Source: Jatrophihabitans telluris (GTDB lineage Bacteria > Actinomycetota > Actinomycetes > Mycobacteriales > Jatrophihabitantaceae). From it: a DNA stretch of 64,000 nt. The stretch covers positions 1,922,001 through 1,986,000 of the forward strand of contig NZ_CP097332.1 in NCBI RefSeq assembly GCF_023516435.1. Reading direction: 5' to 3'. Under the pieces are notes generated by a model. The model saw nothing but the letters and a program-made list of their open reading frames with translations, did not search any database and was not told the DNA's origin. This document shows positions 31,576 through 40,654 of the stretch, one piece after another (within the stretch, counting starts at the first letter, position 1; each line of letters opens with the position of its first letter). The position numbers and the translations under genes were made by a program.

Positions 31576-32461
31576 GCAGGCCTGCGGCCAGGTCGCCGTC
31601 TCGGTCGACCCGGTCAAGAACCTCCGTGATCGACAACTGCGCCAACCCCGGGTCGTCCAACTCCTCCCAGGTGCGGGGTGCGGCCACCCAGGGCTGCGCG
31701 CGGCCGCGCATGGAGTACGGGCAGATCGTCGTCTTGGCGGGGTTGTTCTGGCTCCAGTCGAGCAGCACCTTCCCCGGGCGCAACGTCTTGGCCATCTTCG
31801 ACACGACCAGATCACGGTGATCGGCGGCCAGCTGGTCGGCGAGCTCTCGCGCGAAGGTGTGCACGACACCGGCGTTCTGCTCACCACTGAGCGGCACGTA
31901 CAGCTGCATACCCTTGCTTCCGCTGGTGACTGCGATCGCGAACCGGCCGATGTCGCCCAGCTCGGTCCGTACCAGGCGCGCGACCTCGGCGCATTCGGCC
32001 AGCCCCGCGGGCGCCCCGGGATCGAGATCGACGACCAGCCGATCGGGATTGTGGACGCCCCCGCGCGGCCCGACCGTCCACTGCGGCACATGCAGCTCGA
32101 GCGCGGCCAGGTTGGCCGCCCAGATGATGGCCGCGGTGTCGTCGATGAGCGGGAACGTGAGAGTCTCCCGGTCCCGGCTCGACCCCGGAGTCGGCAGCAC
32201 GACCGTCCGAATCCAATCCGGGACGTGGCTCGGGACGTTCTTCTCGAAGAACGGCTTCGAGGCCGTGCCGTCCGGCCATCTGAGTCGCGTGACCGGCCGG
32301 TCTTTCAAGTGCGGCAGCATGGTGGCAGCGATCCGGGCGTAGTAGTCCAGCACCTGAGCCTTGGTCGTACCGGCCTCGGGGTAGAGCACCTTGTCCAGAC
32401 GGCGCACGACTAGTTGCCGGCCTTCGACCGTGACCACCTGCTGGTCGTCCTGCGCGCTCAC
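31547..32461 (-). CDS. LigD-type primase-polymerase domain protein (NHEJ)
   Basis: 304 residues, the size of the polymerase domain alone; no ligase or phosphoesterase domain is fused. Motifs: LDKVLYPEAGTTKAQVLDYYARIA, RLRWPDGTASKPFFEKN, VVDLDPG (metal-binding Asp pair), SGSKGMQLYVPL and the C-terminal MRGRAQPWVAAPRTWEEL. These archaeo-eukaryotic primase-type enzymes add ribonucleotides at double-strand breaks during bacterial end joining. GTG start with GGAGG upstream. Divergent from ku across 169 nt, as in many actinobacteria. The ATP-dependent ligase must lie elsewhere. Confidence 0.93.
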   Translation of the reverse strand: MSAQDDQQVVTVEGRQLVVRRLDKVLYPEAGTTKAQVLDYYARIAATMLPHLKDRPVTRLRWPDGTASKPFFEKNVPSHVPDWIRTVVLPTPGSSRDRETLTFPLIDDTAAIIWAANLAALELHVPQWTVGPRGGVHNPDRLVVDLDPGAPAGLAECAEVARLVRTELGDIGRFAIAVTSGSKGMQLYVPLSGEQNAGVVHTFARELADQLAADHRDLVVSKMAKTLRPGKVLLDWSQNNPAKTTICPYSMRGRAQPWVAAPRTWEELDDPGLAQLSITEVLDRVDRDGDLAAGLLKEGVRLGS

Positions 32462-32630
32462 TGGCTACCTCCGATGCGAGGAGCCAACCGTAACGTGTTC
32501 GGCATTTCGCTGGTTGGGATGGACGTTGGGCACCTAGGCTCGTCCTTGGCCCGTCCCGGGCTCATCCTCAAGTGCAGCTCCAGCCGGACGTGCGTCGAGT
32601 CGGACCGGTCAACCATCAGGAGGGGACCTC

Positions 32631-33665
32631 ATGCGTGCGATCTGGAAGGGCGCGGTGTCCTTCGGCCTGGTCAACGTGCCGGTGCGGTTATTCGCAGCCA
32701 CCGAGGAACACGACATCCGCTTCCATCAGGTTCATCGGGACGACGGCGGCCGCATTCGCTACAAGCGAACCTGCAGCATCTGTGCCGAGGAGGTCAGCTA
32801 CGACGAGATCGCGAAGGGCTACGAGACTTCCGACGGCCAGCTGGTCATATTGACCGACGACGACCTGGACAAGCTGCCGGTGTCGACGGGCCGCGAGATC
32901 GACGTCGTGGAATTCGTGCCACGCGAGCAGGTCGATCCGATCCTGTTCGACAAGAGTTACTACCTCGAACCGGACGCGCGAGCGGTGAAACCGTACGCGC
33001 TGCTGCGCGAAGCACTGGTGGATACCGACCGGATCGCGGTCGTGAAGGTTGCGCTGCGGCAGAAGGAGACCCTCGCGGTGCTGCGGGTCCGGGACAAGGC
33101 AATCCTGTTGCAGACAATGTTGTGGCCCGATGAGATCCGCAACCCCGATTTCGCGACGCTTGACGGCGAGGTCGACCTGCGACCTCAAGAACTGTCCATG
33201 GCGTCCTCGCTCGTGGAGAGCATGGCCGCCGACTTCGATCCCGACCAGTTCACCGACGACTACCGCGAGGCGATGGTCGCGCTGATCGACGCCAAGCTCG
33301 AACGCGGCGACGCGGCCCAATTGCCCGAGGAAGAGTCGGCCGGTACCGCCAGCTCCGGCGGAGAGGTGATCGACCTGCTCACCGCCCTGCAGCGCAGTGT
33401 GGATCGGGCCCGCGCGGGCACCGCTACCGGTTCGACGACGGACTCGGTCGGCCGTGCAGACGGAGCGGTGGAGGCTGCGCCGGCTACTGAGGACCGCAGC
33501 ACGGAAGCGGCGAGCGCAAAGGGTGTGTCGAAGGCGAGAAAGGCTCCGGCGAAGAAGACGGTCAAGTCGGCGCCGAAGACCGCGTCCGCATCGAAGGCGC
33601 AAACGCCGGACACACGCGCACCCGCCAAGAAGGTGGCGAAGAAAGCGGCGGCGAAGAGTGCCTAG
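32631..33665 (+). CDS. ku: Ku homodimeric DNA end-binding protein
   Basis: 344 residues. The Ku core runs from MRAIWKGAVSFGLVNVPVRLF to about residue 260 and includes the KRTCSICAEEV segment and LPVSTGREIDVVEFVPREQVDPILFDKSYYL. The C-terminus (about 265-344) is low-complexity: a Ser/Thr/Ala linker, then Lys/Ala-rich KARKAPAKKTVK and PAKKVAKKAAAKSA. Such lysine tails in mycobacterial and Streptomyces Ku bind DNA and let the ring slide along it. ATG with GGAGGGG upstream. A TAGGCT box at 32535-32540 may be the -10. Confidence 0.96.
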   Translation: MRAIWKGAVSFGLVNVPVRLFAATEEHDIRFHQVHRDDGGRIRYKRTCSICAEEVSYDEIAKGYETSDGQLVILTDDDLDKLPVSTGREIDVVEFVPREQVDPILFDKSYYLEPDARAVKPYALLREALVDTDRIAVVKVALRQKETLAVLRVRDKAILLQTMLWPDEIRNPDFATLDGEVDLRPQELSMASSLVESMAADFDPDQFTDDYREAMVALIDAKLERGDAAQLPEEESAGTASSGGEVIDLLTALQRSVDRARAGTATGSTTDSVGRADGAVEAAPATEDRSTEAASAKGVSKARKAPAKKTVKSAPKTASASKAQTPDTRAPAKKVAKKAAAKSA

Positions 33666-33676
33666 CCGCGGCCGCT

Positions 33677-33692
33677 TGCTCGATTTCGAGCA
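33677..33692 (+). terminator. Short hairpin just after ku
   Basis: TGCTCGA / TCGAGCA around TT, 12 nt past the ku stop. Seven perfect pairs; no U tract. Confidence 0.35.
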
Positions 33693-33816
33693 GTGGACGC
33701 CCGGTTGGTGGCGGTCTGACCAGGACGGCGGGTTTTCCGTAGGGGTACCCGGGGCCGAACTCGGCCGCTGACCGAGACAATCCAGGACGGCTGCGGGTCT
33801 CGGGCCTGTGGCGGAC

Positions 33817-33854
33817 GCCGGCCGTGGTCCCGCAGGATCGGGACCACGGCCGGC
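33817..33854 (+). terminator. Perfect 16-bp inverted repeat, likely terminator
   Basis: GCCGGCCGTGGTCCCG (33817-33832), loop CAGGAT, exact complement to 33854. It lies 150 nt after ku. Strong GC stem without U tract, as typical actinobacterial intrinsic terminators. Confidence 0.6.
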
Positions 33855-34075
33855 TACGTCCACCGCCTCCGCCGGGGTCACACCAGGTCGTGGTCGGCAG
33901 CGGCGGCTGGGCGAAGCGCGACGGGCCGCGTCGTCGAGGCCCTGTGCTCTGCTCCATCATGGTGATGGCGGTCAACATGAACGGGATGCGTCGTCCGCCG
34001 CAGAGATTGTTAGCCGGACTCGGCACGATGTGAGGACACAGATGTGTCACTGGCACTAGCGGGACAGGGGATGTA

Positions 34076-35086
34076 GTGCGCGATCTGGACCTTAAGCATC
34101 ATTTCGCCGCCCTCGGTGTCGATCCTGCGGCGGTGGACCTCTACCGCCGACTCCTCGAGGACGGATCGGTCGCACCCGAGCAGCTGAGTGCGCACGGCGG
34201 TGCCGGCGGTGCCGAGGGTGTCGAGGGTGCAGACGCGCTGATCTCGTCGCTGGTGGCCTCCGGCCTGATCGCTCCGGACGGTAACGCTGCCGGCCGCTAC
34301 GTTCCGGTGCCGCCGGAGGCCGGCCTGCGCCTGTTGGCCGGCCGCCGCGAGGGACAGCTGAACGAGGCGACCGTCGCGGTCCAGCGCGCCTATCGCGAGT
34401 TCCGCCGCCAGACCAGGCCGGCCAGCGCCGATCACCCGGTCGAGGTCGTCACCGGGCCGGCGATCCTGTCCCGTCTCAAGCAGGCCGAGGACCACGCTGA
34501 GCGCGAGATCCGGCGGCTCGACTCGCCGCCCTACTACCGCACGCGGACCGCCAACAACACCGAGCTGGACCACCTGGCCCGCGGGATCGGCTATCGCGTC
34601 GTGTACTCCCAGGCCTCGCTCGCGCGAGAGAACTACCTCGACGGCAACATCCTGCCCAGTGTCAAGGCCGGCGAGCAGGCTCGGGTCCTGCCCTCGGTGC
34701 CGGTGAAGCTGAGCATCATCGACGACACGGTGGCGTTGGTCTCGCTGTCCATCTCGGACGCGGACGTGAACCGGACGCTGCTGATCGTGCGCCCCAGCAC
34801 CTTGTTCAGCGCTCTGGTGGGACTGTTCGAGGTGTGCTGGAAGTCTGCGCTTCCGATCCTCCCCAGCGGCGACGTCGGCTCCTCGATCGAGCCCGTCGAG
34901 CAGCGCATGTTGGGGTTGCTCGCCAGCGGGTTGAGCGATGAGGACATCGTTCGCACGCTGCGGATCAGCCGCCGCACGTTCTTCCGCTACCTGGAGAAGC
35001 TCCAGGCGCGCGCCGGGGTGTCGACGCGGTTCCAGCTCGGCGTGTACGCCGCACGGCACGGGTGGCTGCCGGGTGAGCCCGCCTGA
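34076..35086 (+). CDS. TrmB-like/LuxR-type HTH transcriptional regulator
   Basis: 336 residues from GTG with AGGGG 5 nt upstream. The N-terminal ~85 residues resemble a TrmB winged helix (FAALGVDPAAVDLYRRLLEDGSVAPEQLS then ALISSLVASGLIAPDG), the middle is a phospholipase-D-like sensor region typical of TrmB proteins (VVYSQASLARENYL), and the C-terminal ~65 residues are a LuxR/GerE helix-turn-helix (RMLGLLASGLSDEDIVRTLRISRRTFFRYLEKLQARAGVSTRFQLG). No receiver domain or adjacent kinase, so an orphan regulator. This architecture is common in actinobacteria; the target is unknown. Its stop codon lies in the first unit of a tandem repeat. Confidence 0.82.
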   Translation: MRDLDLKHHFAALGVDPAAVDLYRRLLEDGSVAPEQLSAHGGAGGAEGVEGADALISSLVASGLIAPDGNAAGRYVPVPPEAGLRLLAGRREGQLNEATVAVQRAYREFRRQTRPASADHPVEVVTGPAILSRLKQAEDHAEREIRRLDSPPYYRTRTANNTELDHLARGIGYRVVYSQASLARENYLDGNILPSVKAGEQARVLPSVPVKLSIIDDTVALVSLSISDADVNRTLLIVRPSTLFSALVGLFEVCWKSALPILPSGDVGSSIEPVEQRMLGLLASGLSDEDIVRTLRISRRTFFRYLEKLQARAGVSTRFQLGVYAARHGWLPGEPA

Positions 35087-35125
35087 CCCGTCCTGACCGC
35101 GCCTGACCTGTCCTGACTTCCTGAC
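35081..35125. repeat. 10-bp tandem repeat, ~4.5 units
   Basis: GCCTGACCCG, TCCTGACCGC, GCCTGACCTG, TCCTGACTTC, CTGAC. Alternating G/T at position 1 gives a 20-bp higher-order period. Each unit contains CTGA; the regulator's TGA stop is in the first unit. Confidence 0.85.
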
Positions 35126-35140
35126 GCCGTTCCGTGAGCG

Positions 35141-35188
35141 GCATCGGCATCGGCATCGGCACCGGCATCGGCATCGGCACCGGCATCG
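35141..35188. repeat. Hexanucleotide tandem repeat GCATCG/GCACCG, 8 units
   Basis: Order of units: GCATCG x3, GCACCG, GCATCG x2, GCACCG, GCATCG. It lies 55 bp upstream of the uvrB promoter element. In frame with uvrB it would read Gly-Ile/Gly-Thr, but the uvrB start is downstream. Confidence 0.9.
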
Positions 35189-35243
35189 GCCTCAGGCCGG
35201 GGACCCGGCGAGCAGCCGGCGTTCTCGCTCAGGGCGAACCATT

Positions 35244-35266
35244 GTGTCGGACCCTGGCCGTACGGT
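35244..35266 (+). promoter_or_regulatory. PafBC (RecA-NDp)-like promoter of uvrB
   Basis: GTGTCGGAC (35244-35252), 8 nt, TACGGT (35261-35266). The mycobacterial DNA-damage promoter consensus is TTGTCRGTG-N8-TAnnnT; six of nine upstream bases match and spacing is exact. Transcription would start near 35273, 65 nt before the uvrB ATG. Confidence 0.5.
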
Positions 35267-35337
35267 GGACTCATGCACGTTTCCTCCAGCAGCCGGTCGT
35301 TCCCGGCCGTTTTCAGCCGTCCCCGGCGAGGGTCTCT

Positions 35338-37506
35338 ATGAGGGTCAAGAGCGACATCGTCCCGTCCTCTGGCACCTTCGAGGTGATCAGCGAGTACTCG
35401 CCCTCGGGGGACCAGCCGACCGCGATTGCCGAACTCGAGAAGCGCATTCGAGCCGGCGAGAAGAACGTCGTACTGCTGGGTGCGACCGGCACCGGCAAGT
35501 CGGCGACCACGGCCTGGCTGATCGAGCGCTTGCAACGGCCGGCTTTGATCATGGCGCCGAACAAGACCCTCGCCGCACAGTTGGCCAACGAATTGCGCGA
35601 GATGCTGCCGAACAACGCAGTCGAGTACTTCGTCAGCTATTACGACTATTACCAGCCCGAGGCCTACGTCCCGCAGACCGACACCTACATCGAGAAGGAC
35701 TCGGCGATCAACTCCGAGGTGGAACGGCTGCGCCACTCGGCGACGATGTCGTTGCTCACCCGCCGCGACGTCGTCGTGGTGGCCACCGTTTCCTGCATCT
35801 ACGGTCTCGGCACCCCACAGGAGTACGTCGATCGTTCGGTGCGGCTGCGGGTCGGGCAGCAGATCGAACGGGAGAAGATCCTTCGTGGTCTGGTCGGCGT
35901 GCAGTACGCCCGCAATGATCTCGCCTTCACGCGTGGCACGTTCAGGGTCCGTGGCGACACCGTCGAAATCTTTCCGGTGTACGAGGAACTCGCCATCAGG
36001 GTCGAGATGTTCGGCGACGAGATCGAGCGGCTCTACTACCTTCACCCCCTTACCGGCGAGGTGGTCAGAGAGGTGGACGAGGTCTTCATCTTCCCGGCGA
36101 CCCACTACGCCGCAGGCCCTGAGCGGATGGAGCGCGCGATCGCGGGCATCGAGAAGGAACTCGAGGGCAGGCTGGCTGAACTCGACAGCCAGAACAAGCT
36201 GTTGGAATCGCAGCGGCTGAGGATGCGAACCACCTACGACATCGAGATGATGCGGCAGGTCGGTTTCTGCTCGGGAATCGAGAACTACTCGTTGCACATC
36301 GACGGCCGGGAACCGGGCAGCTCGCCGAACTGTCTGCTCGACTACTTCCCCGAAGACTTCCTGCTCGTCATCGACGAGTCCCACGTCACGGTTCCGCAGA
36401 CGGGCGGCATGTACGAGGGCGACATGTCCCGCAAGCGCACCCTCGTCGACCACGGTTTCCGCCTTCCCAGCGCGATGGACAACCGGCCGCTGAAGTTCGA
36501 GGAATTCGTCGAGCGGATCGGCCAGACCGTGTACCTGTCGGCGACACCCGGCAACTACGAGATGGACAAGGCCGGGGGTGAGTTCGTCGAGCAGATCATC
36601 CGACCGACCGGGCTGGTCGACCCGGAGGTCATCGTCAAACCCACCAAGGGCCAGATCGATGACCTGGTGCACGAGATCCGGCTGCGAGCCGATCGGAACG
36701 AGCGTGTGCTGGTCACGACGCTCACCAAGAAGATGTCAGAGGACCTGACCGACTACCTGCTCGAACTGGGGATCAGGGTTCGGTACCTGCACTCCGAGGT
36801 CGACACCCTGCGCCGGGTGGAGTTGCTCCGCGAACTACGCATGGGTGAGTACGACGTCCTCGTCGGCATCAACCTGCTGCGCGAGGGTCTCGACCTGCCG
36901 GAGGTGTCACTGGTCGCCATCCTCGACGCGGACAAGGAGGGCTTCCTGCGCTCGGGTACCTCGCTGATTCAGACGATCGGTCGAGCCGCTCGTAACGTCT
37001 CGGGCCAGGTGCACATGTACGCCGACCGCGTCACGCGATCGATGGAGCAGGCGATCGACGAGACGAACCGGCGCCGGGCCCATCAGCTTGCCTACAACGA
37101 GGCCAACGGCATCGATCCCCAGCCGCTGCGCAAGCGGATCGCCGACATCACCGACATGCTCGCGCGCGAGGCGGAGGACACCGATGAGCTCCTTGCTACG
37201 CCGGTCGGCGGTTCCGGTCGATCCCAGTCCCGCGGCAAATCCCCCGTTCCCGGGCGGGGTGGCCGCTCGACAGGCAGTTCTCGGGCACCGTCGGCCGGCG
37301 TGGTCGGCGTGGGTGCCCATGCCGACGGCAAGCTCGACATCGCCGAGTTGCCCAGAGCGGAGTTGGCCGACCTGATCCAGCAGCTCAATGATCAGATGCT
37401 CGGTGCCGCGCGGGAGTTGCAGTTCGAGGTCGCCGCCCGGCTACGTGACGAGATTCAGGAACTCAAGAAGGAGCTTCGCGGTATGGATGCGGCTGGGGTG
37501 CGATAG
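35338..37506 (+). CDS. uvrB: Excinuclease ABC subunit B
   Basis: 722 residues. Helicase-like damage-verification subunit of nucleotide excision repair. Walker [17 protein letters not shown], beta-hairpin region [17 protein letters not shown] with its Tyr row, DESHVTVPQ (DEAD-like motif II), [17 protein letters not shown] (motif VI), and the C-terminal UVR domain ([32 protein letters not shown]) that contacts UvrC/UvrA. ATG 35338 is preceded by GAGGG and begins the family N-terminus; the open frame extends 68 codons upstream through the hexamer repeat, which I reject. A Gly/Ser-rich insert precedes the UVR domain. Confidence 0.97.
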   Translation: MRVKSDIVPSSGTFEVISEYSPSGDQPTAIAELEKRIRAGEKNVVLLGATGTGKSATTAWLIERLQRPALIMAPNKTLAAQLANELREMLPNNAVEYFVSYYDYYQPEAYVPQTDTYIEKDSAINSEVERLRHSATMSLLTRRDVVVVATVSCIYGLGTPQEYVDRSVRLRVGQQIEREKILRGLVGVQYARNDLAFTRGTFRVRGDTVEIFPVYEELAIRVEMFGDEIERLYYLHPLTGEVVREVDEVFIFPATHYAAGPERMERAIAGIEKELEGRLAELDSQNKLLESQRLRMRTTYDIEMMRQVGFCSGIENYSLHIDGREPGSSPNCLLDYFPEDFLLVIDESHVTVPQTGGMYEGDMSRKRTLVDHGFRLPSAMDNRPLKFEEFVERIGQTVYLSATPGNYEMDKAGGEFVEQIIRPTGLVDPEVIVKPTKGQIDDLVHEIRLRADRNERVLVTTLTKKMSEDLTDYLLELGIRVRYLHSEVDTLRRVELLRELRMGEYDVLVGINLLREGLDLPEVSLVAILDADKEGFLRSGTSLIQTIGRAARNVSGQVHMYADRVTRSMEQAIDETNRRRAHQLAYNEANGIDPQPLRKRIADITDMLAREAEDTDELLATPVGGSGRSQSRGKSPVPGRGGRSTGSSRAPSAGVVGVGAHADGKLDIAELPRAELADLIQQLNDQMLGAARELQFEVAARLRDEIQELKKELRGMDAAGVR

Positions 37507-37949
37507 TGACGACCGCTGAGCCCGCGTTCTCCTTCCAGGTCTCGATGGACTGCCACGACACGGCGGTCATGACCCGGTTCTGGTCGCTGGCCTTGAACTA
37601 CGTGGCCCAACCGCCGCCGCCGGGCTTTGCCGACTGGGACGCCTTCGCCGACGAATACGGCATCCCGGTTGAAGAACGATCCGGTTTCGGCTCGGTGGTC
37701 GACCCCGCCGGCGAGGGTCCGCGGTTGTTTTTCCACGCGGTGCCGGAGGACAAGGTGGTCAAGAATCGCGTCCATCTCGACGTCAATGTGGGACGCCGGC
37801 TGGAAGACGATGAGCGGGCCGCGGCGGTCCGGGCTCATGCAGAACGTCTAGTGGCTGCCGGCGCGGCGATCGTCGCCGAACGCTGGGACGCGGGAAGTCG
37901 CTGGACGGTAATGACCGACCCGGAAGGCAACGAGTTCTGCCTGCAGTAG
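37506..37949 (+). CDS. VOC-family glyoxalase-like protein
   Basis: 147 residues. GTG overlaps the last base of the uvrB stop. Glyoxalase-like domain with SFQVSMDCHDTAVMTRFWSLALNY at the start, SVVDPAGEGPRLFFHAVPEDKVVKNRVHLDV and the ending WTVMTDPEGNEFCLQ, where H and E residues are those that bind metal in VOC proteins. Substrate unknown. Likely co-transcribed with uvrB, but no functional link is known. Confidence 0.85.
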   Translation: MTTAEPAFSFQVSMDCHDTAVMTRFWSLALNYVAQPPPPGFADWDAFADEYGIPVEERSGFGSVVDPAGEGPRLFFHAVPEDKVVKNRVHLDVNVGRRLEDDERAAAVRAHAERLVAAGAAIVAERWDAGSRWTVMTDPEGNEFCLQ

Positions 37950-37976
37950 GCCCCTCGTGTCGGCGCACCGGTCGGC

Positions 37977-38900
37977 TCAGGTCTCCCGCGCTGGTTCGCG
38001 GCGCTGTGGCCGGGCGCCCAGCTGTTCTACCGCGACCGCGCCCTGCCGGTGCCCGCAACGGGCCGCGGCCGCCAGGACCTCCAGGCCGCCCGGCCACGTC
38101 CCTGCGCGCAGGTCCGCAAGCAGCCCGGCGGCGAAGGCGTCGCCGGCGCCGGTCGTGTCCCGAACCGGCACCGGCTCGGTGCCGATCGTCTCGACACCGC
38201 CCCCACAGGCCACCACCGCCCCAGTGCTGCCCAGTTTGATGACCACCGCCCCCACCCCGGTGGCCAGGGCTTCCGCGGACGCCGTTGCGCTGTGGAGCCC
38301 GGTCAGACTCCGAGCTTCATCGGCGTTGGCGATCAACAACGAACGGTGCGGCAGCCAGGACAAGAACTCGGCCGCTCCGGCTGCCAGCAACGGCGCCGCG
38401 GAGGCGGCATCGATCGAGATCGGCAGGCCACGACGTTCGGCCTCCAGCAGCACCGCTCGAACCGCGGTGTTCGTCGCCGGTCGCAGCAAGGGATAGGCCG
38501 AGACGTGCAGCCAGTCGTCCGGGGCGAGCACGCCGAGGACGTCGGCCGCGGTGAGCCGGGCGTTGGCGCCGGCAGAGGGGACCATCGTCCGCTCACCGTC
38601 CGGCCCGATCAGCACGATGCACACGCCGGTCGGCGCCGCCGGGTCCACGGTCACCGACGAGATGACACCGGCGCGGGCCAAGTCCTGCTCGGCCTGCTCA
38701 CCGAAGCTGTCCTTCCCCACGCGGCCGACGAAGGTCACCGGGACGCCAACAGCGGCGAGCCACGCGGCGGTGTTGGCGGCTGATCCGCCAGCGCTGACGC
38801 TGATGCTTGCCGGGGCATCCGAACCAGGCGACAGCGGCCCGGGAAGCTCTGCCAGCACGTCGATCATGAGATCGCCGACGCAGACAACCCGCCCGGTCAT
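37977..38900 (-). CDS. psuK: PfkB-family sugar kinase, probable pseudouridine kinase
   Basis: 307 residues. PfkB signatures: [36 protein letters not shown] near the N-terminus and [20 protein letters not shown] near the C-terminus, where Asp of GAGD is the catalytic base. Alone the family does not fix the sugar, but the upstream gene is pseudouridine-5'-phosphate glycosidase, which overlaps this ATG by 4 nt, so the natural substrate is likely pseudouridine. Together they would turn pseudouridine into uracil and ribose-5-phosphate. Confidence 0.82.
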   Translation of the reverse strand: MTGRVVCVGDLMIDVLAELPGPLSPGSDAPASISVSAGGSAANTAAWLAAVGVPVTFVGRVGKDSFGEQAEQDLARAGVISSVTVDPAAPTGVCIVLIGPDGERTMVPSAGANARLTAADVLGVLAPDDWLHVSAYPLLRPATNTAVRAVLLEAERRGLPISIDAASAAPLLAAGAAEFLSWLPHRSLLIANADEARSLTGLHSATASAEALATGVGAVVIKLGSTGAVVACGGGVETIGTEPVPVRDTTGAGDAFAAGLLADLRAGTWPGGLEVLAAAARCGHRQGAVAVEQLGARPQRREPARET

Positions 38901-39802
38901 GACGACGCGGCGTACTCGGCAGCGATTCGAGCCGCCACCCGGGCATTGTTGAGGACGAGCGTGACATTGGCCGCCAAGGATGCACCGTGCGTCTGGGCAT
39001 GGAAGAACTCCAGCAGGAACGGAGTCACGTTCTTGCCGCTGACGCCGCGCCGGTCCAATTCAGTCAGGCCCGCCTGCAACACCCGGTCGTGCAGGGTCAC
39101 ATCGAGCTGGTCGGCCTCCGGGATCGGGTTCGCGACGACCAGGCCATATCCGTCCGTGGACAGTTGCTCGCGGGCCCGCATCACGGCGGCGACCTCGGCG
39201 GGGGAGTCCACCCGCCAATCCAGCCGGTGACCGGAGTCGGCCAGATAGAACCCCGGGAAGGCGTTGGTGCCGAAACCGAGCACTCCGATATTGAGCGTCT
39301 CCAGCCTCTCCAACGTCGCGGCGACGTCGAGGATCGACTTCACCCCGGCGCAGACAACGGTGATGGGGGTACGCGACAGCGTCGTCAGGTCTGCCGACTC
39401 GTCCCACGAATCACGAGCCTCGCGGTGCACTCCGCCCAAACCTCCGGTCGCGAAAACCTTCACCCCGGCCAGCGCGGCCAGGTGCGCCGTCGAGGCGACG
39501 GTCGTCGCGCCGATGCCGTTTCGAGCGGCCACGGTCGCGATATCGCGGACGCTCACCTTGACCACCTCGTCCGAACTGGCCACGGCCCTGAGGGCATCGT
39601 CGTCAAGGCCGATGCGGGCCTGCCCGTCGACGATGGCGATGGTGGCCGGGACCGCGCCGGCCTGCCTGACCTCGTGCTCGATCTCGCGCGCGATCCGCAG
39701 GTTGTCCGGCCGCGGCAGCCCGTGGCTGATGATGGTGCTTTCCAGGGCGACCACCGGCCTGCCCGCGGCCAAGGCGTCGGCGACTTCGGGGTGCAGTTGC
39801 AC
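38897..39802 (-). CDS. psuG: Pseudouridine-5'-phosphate glycosidase
   Basis: 301 residues from GTG 39802. Family motifs: [75 protein letters not shown] and [35 protein letters not shown]. Cleaves the C-C glycosidic bond of pseudouridine 5'-phosphate. I prefer GTG 39802 (AAAGGA 5 nt upstream) to ATG 39835 or GTG 39844, which lack a Shine-Dalgarno sequence and would overlap the divergent VOC gene. Upstream partner of psuK, translationally coupled by ATGA. Confidence 0.9.
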   Translation of the reverse strand: MQLHPEVADALAAGRPVVALESTIISHGLPRPDNLRIAREIEHEVRQAGAVPATIAIVDGQARIGLDDDALRAVASSDEVVKVSVRDIATVAARNGIGATTVASTAHLAALAGVKVFATGGLGGVHREARDSWDESADLTTLSRTPITVVCAGVKSILDVAATLERLETLNIGVLGFGTNAFPGFYLADSGHRLDWRVDSPAEVAAVMRAREQLSTDGYGLVVANPIPEADQLDVTLHDRVLQAGLTELDRRGVSGKNVTPFLLEFFHAQTHGASLAANVTLVLNNARVAARIAAEYAASS

Positions 39803-39833
39803 GTCGATCCTTTCGATCCGGTAGAGAGGAGCC

Positions 39834-40244
39834 ATGCTCAGCACAGCTCTGGATCACGTCACCATCGTCACCGACGACTTCGAGGCCAGTCGGCCAGTTT
39901 ACGACGCTGTGCTCGGCGCGCTGGACTTGGTCGCCAGCGTCGACCACATCGATCCGGAGGAGGAATCCGAGGACCCGGACACCGTCGCCGCCATCGGCTA
40001 CAGCGCACCGGAGGGACGTCCGGTGCTCGTGCTGGCCGCCGGTCCCCGGCCGACGCGACACGCACATGTGGCGCTCACGACGTCCCTACCGTCGGTTGTC
40101 GACGCGGTCTTCGCGGTGGCGCAGGCGGCCGGAATCAGCATCGTGCAGGCACCCCGCCAGTGGGAGGCGGACCACCTGGGCTACTACGGGGTGCAGCTCG
40201 CCGATCCCGCGGGCAACATGATCGAGGTCTTCTCACGAGCCTGA
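39834..40244 (+). CDS. VOC-family protein
   Basis: 136 residues from ATG with AGAGGAG 2 nt upstream. Single vicinal-oxygen-chelate domain: [28 protein letters not shown] at the start, [25 protein letters not shown] in the middle, [17 protein letters not shown] at the end. H7 and the terminal Glu are candidate metal ligands. Divergent from psuG with only ~31 nt between likely starts. Function unknown. Confidence 0.85.
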   Translation: MLSTALDHVTIVTDDFEASRPVYDAVLGALDLVASVDHIDPEEESEDPDTVAAIGYSAPEGRPVLVLAAGPRPTRHAHVALTTSLPSVVDAVFAVAQAAGISIVQAPRQWEADHLGYYGVQLADPAGNMIEVFSRA

Positions 40245-40313
40245 CGCCGATGCCGGGACATCGCCCCCGTATCCGGCGCGGTGGCCGAAGGGCGGGGCGT
40301 GCAACCGGGTCTG

Positions 40314-40601
40314 TCAGTCGACGTCGGAGAAGTGTTCGACATGCGGGGGTTCGGCGAAGTGCGGGCCGATACCGCCGCGCCAGATGGCGAAGCGGTCGGA
40401 GTCGCGAAAGGCTTGATGGGCGTCCAGGGATGACCACTCGACGAGCAGGACGAATCTCGTCGGACTCTCCACACCGTGGGTCATGCGGACGGACAGCAAC
40501 CCGGGCGAGTCGGTCAGGGCCGCCCGCACGCTGCGGTAGCCCGTCTCGAAATCGGCTTCGCTACCGGGCTTGACGTCGATCAGGGCAACCTCGAGGACCA
40601 T
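40314..40601 (-). CDS. ABM-fold (antibiotic biosynthesis monooxygenase) protein
   Basis: 95 residues from ATG with AAGGATGGG upstream; the frame before it lacks similarity. Dimeric alpha/beta barrel domain: VLEVALIDVKPGSEADFETGYRSVRAALTDSPGLLSVRMTHGVESPTRFVLLVEWSSLDAHQAF then HFAEPPHVEHFSDV. Members act as small monooxygenases, heme-degrading enzymes or chaperone-like stand-alone domains; no catalytic residue can be singled out. Downstream of the AsnC-type regulator on the same strand. Confidence 0.85.
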   Translation of the reverse strand: MVLEVALIDVKPGSEADFETGYRSVRAALTDSPGLLSVRMTHGVESPTRFVLLVEWSSLDAHQAFRDSDRFAIWRGGIGPHFAEPPHVEHFSDVD

Positions 40602-40654
40602 GATCCCATCCTTGCAGCAGCCGCGGACCGTCGATCGTCGGGGACCGCACGCGC

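Larger units (their letters stand above)
33666..34075. other. 410-nt intergenic region after ku
   Basis: It holds two hairpins (listed separately) and the start region of the next regulator. Open frames here are short, low-complexity and without family similarity, so I call no gene. The second hairpin divides it into a ku trailer and a leader of about 220 nt for the downstream gene. Confidence 0.6.

Noticed and set aside
33562-34056. Minus-strand frame in the ku-regulator gap
   Set aside because: Low-complexity, Pro/Arg-rich, no ribosome-binding site and crossed by a perfect hairpin.
35134-35337. In-frame extension of UvrB starting with Gly-Ile/Gly-Thr repeats
   Set aside because: It is the translation of a hexanucleotide repeat and crosses the likely uvrB promoter. 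ATG 35338 has GAGGG and gives the family N-terminus.
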